From Portulaca oleracea (taxonomy: Eukaryota > Streptophyta > Magnoliopsida > Caryophyllales > Portulacaceae), in the NCBI GenBank assembly GCA_029582165.1, contig CM055869.1, positions 7,162,425-7,226,424 on the forward strand: a stretch of DNA of 64,000 bases, given 5' to 3'. This document shows, piece by piece, positions 57,301 to 64,000 of this stretch (its first letter is position 1; the number at the start of each line of letters is the position of its first letter). The notes beneath the pieces are model-generated. The model ran no database searches, was not told the DNA's origin, and saw nothing but the letters and a program-made list of their open reading frames with translations. A program made the translations under genes and the position numbers.

Positions 57301-58132
57301 TGATGATAACAAACCATAAAATAAGTTTATATATGAGGTTAGAAATTGAAGTGATTTAATTATTATGTTACTCATATATAATACTTATGATGATCCAATA
57401 TATTAATTTGAGAATATTTGATTGGACAAATTTATGATATGATAATCTTGATTAATATTGAAACTGATAATAAGTATGGATATTAATTTGATTGATTTGA
57501 TCATGATTATATTATATCATAAATTTGATTAATATTGATTCTCTATGTGCTAAGATATATGCATTTATATATACATATTGTAGTATCTTGGCATATTGGT
57601 GAAGTACATTATATACAAGGCAATCAAGAAGATCATATGTCCATCCTTATGAGGATTATGTTGTGATTGATCAAAATTTGTCCAAGTTTGGTCATCGGCT
57701 CTTGCACTATAAATACAAGGAGATTGGACATTAAAGAGAACAAGAGAAAAGACAAAAAGAAAACAAAAGCGAACATCTCACTTGAGCGTAATTCTCTTTT
57801 CCTATTGTTGAGTGTGAGATTAAAGTTGTATTGAGTTATTATTCATTCATTTGAGTTATTGAATAGTTATTGTTAGGGAGAGGATTTAGGAGTTGAGAGG
57901 TCGACTCCGCCACACTTGATTGAGAGGCGATATCAAGTGGTGAGAACTTGAGAGTAGAGAAGGCTCTAAGATCGGTTGTAGAAATCCATCCTAATAATAA
58001 ATCGAGGTTAAATCCTAGAGTTGGAGAACTCTAGGCGGTGACGTACTCCGAAATTGAGTTCGGAGGAACATCGTAAACAACTACCGGGTTTTGTCTATAT
58101 CTTTAATTTTCCGCTATTTATTTTCCGCATTT
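57301..58132 (+). repeat. Probable solo LTR (copia-like), boundaries uncertain
   Basis: It starts TGATGATAAC. It has a TATA box (CTATAAATA, 57707-57715) followed by 'agagaacaagagaaaagac'. The end part contains 'ggagaactctaggcggtgacgtactccg' and TTTTCCGCA, as in many plant copia LTRs. No PBS, internal region or second copy is nearby. The 5-bp word TATTT at 57296-57300 recurs at 58133-58137 but is too simple to prove a target duplication. Confidence 0.45.
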
Positions 58133-58191
58133 TATTTAAGTAGCCTAATTAAACTTTCAGATTTGAACCAATTGAATTCACATAATCTCAC

Positions 58192-58266
58192 CAAAAGCGA
58201 GCTGATCAATTCAACCAAGGCATCATCAAATTCAGATTTCACTAAATCATCATCTAAATCCGCCAT
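58192..58266 (-). pseudogene. Orphan first exon (25 codons) with splice donor
   Basis: On the minus strand ATG at 58266 opens MADLDDDLVKSEF and ends ...SSLL at a donor CTTTTG|GTGAGA (58191). The sequence upstream on the minus strand (58267-58520) is C/T-rich like a plant 5' leader. No second exon is found before the solo LTR. It could be the 5' end of a gene broken by insertion, or chance. The family is not recognised. Confidence 0.35.
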
Positions 58267-59590
58267 CACCTTGGTCCTTGGATTCAACTAAATCCAAACC
58301 CATTGAAGCGCAAGATCAACAATAACAATAATAAACTCACAGGAAAAACATATTTAAGTGCAGTCTAAAAGATCCAAATATAAACAATCTATCATCATGA
58401 GTTAAAGTTCATGAAGAAGGGTAAGAGTGAGACTGTAGAGACTAGAGAGGGGGAGATTGAAAGGGGGTGGATTGGGGTTGAGGCATTGAAAGAGAGAGAT
58501 GTATATTTTTTAAATTTTCAAGTGTATAATAATCGAAAATAGACAACTGTTGTTGAGAACTAAAAATTTGCAAAATATATTACAATTAAATTATTCAATT
58601 CTTTTTCTACATCTCACTTGAAAAATTTGTGTATTTTGGCAACCCAGACACATGGTAGAATTTTCATTATGTAAAATCTAAAAATATTTACTAATATTAT
58701 GTAATTTATATATGATAATATAATCGTAAAATTCAATTATATAACTGTAATGAATATAATAATATAAGAATTATCCTAAGGCACAATATTTAATATTCAT
58801 TTGCCCCACAATTTATATCATTTCAATACCCTTAAAGTGCAAAGTCAGACATCAAACTCTCTTAAGAGATGACAAGCTAACTAATTGTCATTAAAAATTG
58901 TAAAAAAGGAAATTACAAAAAAAAGGGGGGGGGGGGGGGCTTATATTGTGATTAAAGTAAAGTGTCTCCCTCTCACATGCATGGTCAGTTATCCAGTAAT
59001 ACTTTAAAAATAAAATATTTGATTTCTTGCATGATCTACCTATCATTATCTTGTTATTAAATGTGTACAGTACTTTATTTATATTAATTACTGAAATTAG
59101 CTAGTTTAATCTTCAATATTAATATATTATTATGACCACATGCTTAACTAGTCAACATCAGGCATTACTAGATGCGAAATTGCCACCACACCTAACGTAC
59201 GTGTAAATGAGTGGCTAATTATAAATGTGATTGGTCAACCCTACGCATTTAGTTATAACCCTACGCATTTAGTTTATGAGCCAAAAAGGTTAATTAGTTA
59301 TCTTCTTATACACTTTATTGTTACCCTAATTTGATACTTTAATTATAACGCTACAATTTCGTTGTTGCTTCTAACTTGTGTCACTTTGTAGTTTTTGGAT
59401 GGATGTAATGTTCTGATTGAATCCTTATTGAAAGTTTCATTTGCTCTGTTACTGCACAAATTTAATATATTCAATTGCCCATGCATATAAATTGGATTTT
59501 GGACCTTCAAAACAAAATAATATTCATAATGCATTATACTTTTTCTTTTTGAAAGGCATAGTACGTACTTTCTCTCAAAAAATATACTTA
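58267..59590. other. AT-rich intergenic stretch
   Basis: No gene seen. A run of 15 G follows AAAAAA at 58925-58939. A direct repeat 'aaccctacgcatttagtt' lies at about 59239 and 59260. Frames in this stretch, including 59343-59609 on the minus strand, resemble no known protein. Confidence 0.5.
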
Positions 59591-59946
59591 GGCCATGTTC
59601 TTTTGTCAAATTAGGTTCAAGTTGAGTTAGTTAAGTTAGGATATGATAGGATAGGATAAGAAAGAATATGATATGTTTGAATTAAATTAGTTGTTGGAGT
59701 CAAAATATTTTATTAATAAAATTTGAATATTCGAGGAAAATAAATGAAAAAGTTAATAGGGGTTAAAAAATGTGGATTGATTTGAGATTAAAATAATATT
59801 ATTTGAATTCCTTTTTTATTTAAAAAGTTGGTTTTGGTTTGGGTGTTTCTAGGGAGTTGGATTTAAGTTAGATTAGATAAGGATAAATTAAGTTAAATTA
59901 AGTTAGGTTAGATTAGTTAGGTTTATCTCAATTGAAGAACATGACC
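59591..59946. mobile_element. Tourist-like MITE with TTA target duplication
   Basis: 356 bp between TTA copies (59588-59590, 59947-59949). Ends: GGCCATGTTCTTTTGTCAAATTAGG and, inverted, the match at 59920-59946 (...gaagaacatgacc). Same family as 56889-57204, in inverted orientation. Rich in 'ttaagttagg' words, without a coding frame. Confidence 0.8.
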
Positions 59947-60096
59947 TTATTTATTTATAATTAAGTAGGCACAATACCTATTAACGTATCAAATTTGACT
60001 TATACATGGCTCGCCAATGTATGTATTATATAGTATTAAAAAAATTACTCGGAGGTACCCTAATTTTTGGTGAAATGTTTTTCAGGAGCTCCAACT

Positions 60097-60328
60097 TTTC
60101 AAAACTCATTTTCGGGTATCCTTACTTTTTGGATTAGAAATTATTAGGTGTTTTTTCGGACATAAGTTTTGTTAAGTGATCGAAATACCCTTACCTTCCA
60201 TTTTTTAAGAAATACCCTTAAAGAAGAAGAATAAGGGTATTTCGGTCACTTAATGAAATTGATGGCCGAAAAAGCGTCAAATAATTACTAACCCAAAAAG
60301 TAAGGGTACCTCAAAATGAGTTTTGAAA
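60097..60328. repeat. Long imperfect inverted repeat (foldback element)
   Basis: Two arms of about 110 bp: left TTTCAAAACTCATTTTCGGG..., right ...CCTCAAAATGAGTTTTGAAA. They pair nearly along their whole length, with a short centre near 60215-60232. As RNA it would fold into a long hairpin. No target duplication was identified, so the class is open. Confidence 0.8.
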
Positions 60329-63300
60329 TGCAGAAAAAAAAAAAAATAGTTCGAGGAAATATTTGTATAGTATTCCCTTCCAGTGACAAACTAGAAATTA
60401 TTTGGATATAACTTTAGTGAATGCTGTTGATTAAGTGCCTCCCCAACAAATGCTAAGTAACATTGTGAGATCCATTCTACACTATGTTATATATGGACCC
60501 AAAAATATAATGGGGCAAATTACAATGAGTATAGCAGGGATGATTGAATTGTTTCTTTGGAAACCTTTCTCTGAAAGCGAAATTAAGAAATAAGAAAAAA
60601 TGGGCAAGTTGCAGGATGAGGATGACATTGGGTGGTTGCCACTTCAAATCATATTTATCAAAAACTATATAGGACCAAATCTTCTTGTTTACCCCCAAAA
60701 TTGTTTAGTATGAAATTCAAGTAAAAATATCATTACAGAACATAATCATTGATTATGTGGAGCCAGGAATGTTCCTTAATTGGAGAGGGTGGTGGGTGTA
60801 TTGTCATTATACATGCATCCTCAATGCTAGCTAGTTACTCATGGTTTGCAGCGCGCAATTTTTGTTTATGGACAAAAGGTCACAATAATATCCAGCTTGC
60901 TATCTCAAAGTACCTACATGCAATATTGTAGGGTAGTATACTTGGTTGTTGTATATATGTAATATGTTGGTGCATGTACTATGTATACTTACAAGTTTAC
61001 AACTTTTATACATGGAATCTTAGAAATACATGCACCCCCACCACAAAGGGGGAAAGCTCACGTTTAGTTGCCTAAGTTATTTTGTCAAGCTGTTATTGTA
61101 AGTATGGTGTGGATCATATTTTCTAGTGCCAACTCTAAAATTTAAGAGTAATAGTTCCAGAGATTATATATAATGTTTATAATTTAGGCATTTATTTTTG
61201 GTTCATTTTATATATATATAGCTGAATTTATTTCTAAAAGATTTATGTAATTTTTTACAAAAAAAAGGGGTTGGATGATTCAGACATAATTTATTGAATT
61301 TTCTTCAATCTTCTTATGGATCATTAATTCCTCTTTCACGTATGCTTTATTATGTTGTTTTTTTTTCCTTTTTTGACAAATTGTTTAGATTATTGAATTT
61401 AAAATGTGTGTCTACTTGTCCTTACCAAAAATGTATAGTGATAATCTATGAAACAGCACTTGAATTATGGTCTCAAGATGGCAGTATAATATGCTCCCCA
61501 ATTTATTATTTTAATTGAAAATATTGAACAAAATAATATTTTAAATTGGAAGAACAAATGAACTACATAAAAAAATTGAGCTGGGGCCTGGGAGCATGGC
61601 TTTCCAGCTCTTACACCTTATTTCTAATCTATAAAAACATCATGGGTGCTAAATCAAAATCTGGAGGTTTGAAATGCGTGGCTACTTTTAACCAAAAGAT
61701 TTGTTCCGCATCCTTAAGCTAATTTCCTAAACTCATACTATGTGTAGTGTTCTCCCCAACAATTCTAGTCGGTGGCAGTCAAAAGCGATAAAAACAAACT
61801 TTACAAAGTTATTAGTTTGAAACCACCAAATCACTAAACCACCAAATCATTGACCAACTAAAGGTATAAACTATAAAGCTAGGTAAAGAAAAAAAAAATA
61901 AGAAAAAAGGTAAGAAAAATTCTATTAAAAAAGGAATCGGACGACTATTTACACAATTGAATATGCTAATATTTTCTTTTGTTTAGATCCTGTAGTGTTT
62001 TATGTAGCGGATAACGGTTAAGGTAGCAGATAGTTATTTGAGCAGCAGATAATAGATAACTGTTCAAATATCTCATTCAAGCCACAGTGAGTCAATGGGT
62101 AGTTGTAGATGAAATGTTATCAGGGGCAAATGTTTAGATTGCAAGAATTCTAAGGTCAGAGAAAATTCAATTATCTTGTAAGTTCACTGTTTTTTTTTGT
62201 TCCGATCGAGTCTCTATCTTTATTAATTAGACCAACTCTTTGCATTACATGTAATTATCCTCACGTTGTAAAGCAGAATTCCTCATAAATTTCATTCATT
62301 TTTTTTTTGCCATGCACGTACATTTAATATAATCCAATGTTTGGGCTCCTTTTTACCTCTGTTGTTGGTCCCCTTATTCTACCACAATAGTCCAGATCAA
62401 CTGATTTACTAAATTAAAAAGAAAAGGGAACAAGGAAGAGCTTTTAAATAGGGCGCCGATGAGATAATTAAAGGTAAAGTAGCATTAGATCACGAGAATC
62501 CCAAAAGGTGGACTAAACTTAAACAATTCAAGAATTGCTGCTGAAAAGCACATTGCAACTGGAAACAAAAAAAAAAAAAAAAAAAAGGATCATCACAGGG
62601 TGGGAGACTTAGCTCACGAAAGACTGGATGTGATCGCAACTGCCCACCTAACCCCGACCCAGCTACACTCCTTCAATTTTTATTTTTATCTTTTTTATAA
62701 AATTTCTTTCAAAGCACTAACATAAATATCAAATTTCTTAAACCAATCTAAAGTTTAAAAAATAATAATATAATAACATATAACTATGATTATTATGTCT
62801 AATAGAAAGTTAGTTATAGTAATAAATATTGTAAAATTAAAAGAGTATTATCTTACAATTGTATATTAAACTACATCATTTTAAGTGAGTAGTGACCATT
62901 CCCTAATATGTAGCTGATATATTGTGCATGACCTAATAGTATTTCATGCTAAGATTAAAATATGACAATATATACTTGAAGTATTATGCATAGGCAGATA
63001 CAAAAAATATTTTCACTATAGATTTTAAATTATTTCTAATATATATGTTTTCATGCAACAATACATTCACAATATTATTGATGTATTTTTCAATTATTTC
63101 TAATATATTTTGTCAGTATATCACGCAGTCCTGGCAAACGTTGATCCAACTCGAAATCAATCCAGTTTTGCAAATCTAAAATATAACAAACACGGAATAC
63201 AGGGCATGTCGAACCTGACCCACCCCGGCCCGCCCAAATTGACAGGTCTAATTTCATGGCCAGTAATTTCTAAAATTTAGTTTTTCCCATAGAATGATAC

Positions 63301-64000
63301 TATACTCATGAAGCAAGTCTCTCAAAAGGATGATGAATGCTAATATTGATATTTTAAAAGAGAAGGGTCGTCCTTTAAATTATTTTAAATAAAATAAATT
63401 GAAAAAATACATAACAATGAGATGGTAAACTTTTTAATGCAATTAAAATTGAATTAAGAAGAAGATTAACAGAACACATTGAAATATTTTTTAAATAAAA
63501 CTATTTATTTAATCTACAAAATAAGTATGATGAGGTTTAATGAATACTTTTCCTTCTTGCCTTACTTTTTCTTTCATTTTTTTTTTTTACTAAGATGAAG
63601 TACTTCACTTTCTTCCTTATTCAAACTTTATATTTTTAAGTAAATATATTTTTTAATTTGGGACTATTTTAAATATTCGAAATGGGTAAATTTCAATTTT
63701 AAATACAATTAGATTAAGAAAATTAAAGAAAAATATATATCAATAACATACAACTTTGTGTCCCTATACATAAACTTTGCCAATTAATCATTGTACACTT
63801 ATAATGGGAATCAAACCTAGTTAATTATAATTAAAGGAATACATTAAAAAAGAATGATCTATAGTTATTGCTACATCCATCGATCCCATGTTACTTGTCA
63901 CTATAATTAGCTTTTCTTTTTCAATAATATTTGTCACTCCAATGACATGCTGCAACTTAACCAACTTTATCTTTTCCTTTACATTATTCTACCATAACAG
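60329..64000. other. AT-rich intergenic DNA
   Basis: No gene is supported. Frames at 60477-60698, 60749-60931 and 61294-61518 are short and have no recognisable motif. A run of A's lies near 62567-62586. Many stretches above 80 percent A+T occur after 62680. Confidence 0.55.
63208..63250. mobile_element. Possible hAT terminal/subterminal sequence
   Basis: On the minus strand TAGACCTGTCAATTTGGGCG then GGCCGGGGTGGGTCAGG is the style of plant hAT termini. The second end is not located, so this may be a fragment. Confidence 0.35.

Overview
The window is nuclear DNA from a flowering plant, probably a eudicot. It contains plant LTR-retrotransposon lineages, an intron-rich GH1 beta-glucosidase with GT-AG introns, Tourist-like MITEs and AT-rich intergenic DNA. 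I see no rRNA, tRNA, CRISPR or organellar genes.

Layout. (1) 1-1723 and 46298-about 49105 are two halves of an older Ty3/gypsy-like element with Athila-type 3' features (stem-loop, polypurine tract, LTR start). Its only recognised ORF is a gag-like protein with a CCHC knuckle. (2) That ORF is split in codon 482 by a 44.6-kb insertion (1724-46292) flanked by a perfect 5-bp target duplication, CTTAC. The insertion is a Tat/Ogre-type Ty3/gypsy element: LTRs of about 1.6 kb, a PBS TGGCGACTCC..., a gag-pol in what appears to be one long frame, and an additional aRNase H. It carries two antisense intron-containing genes between pol and the 3' LTR. A 12.5-12.8 kb segment running from inside the 5' LTR to the 3' end of the second antisense gene is present three times head to tail (S1 2174-14652, S2 14653-27431, S3 27432-40071). 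Both junctions are identical and share the 3-bp microhomology AAG. The unique right part (40072-46292) holds the rest of the second antisense gene, which encodes a plant mobile domain (PMD), then the PPT and the 3' LTR. (3) 49106-53219 is a pile of fragments: a hAT-like GGGTCC-rich piece, a 3'-truncated Ty1/copia element on the minus strand, and a LINE-type zf-RVT fragment. (4) 53419-56330 is a 5'-truncated GH1 beta-glucosidase gene with eight recognisable exons. (5) 56331-64000 is AT-rich intergenic DNA with MITEs, a probable solo LTR, a long foldback and an orphan first exon.

How the parts work together. In the array, gag-pol is transcribed rightward from TATA-containing LTRs, and the truncated internal LTRs keep both the TATA box and the PBS. 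The two antisense genes run leftward and converge with gag-pol. Both encode proteins of the FWD-type PMD/DUF7745-like superfamily and share an intron position.

Caution. Many gag-pol and antisense-gene frameshifts differ between the three copies, occur in blocks, and fall at CAG/CTG/CCG (CHG) sites. This looks like long-read consensus error at methylated cytosines rather than true decay. All family names are by motif recognition; no database search was run.
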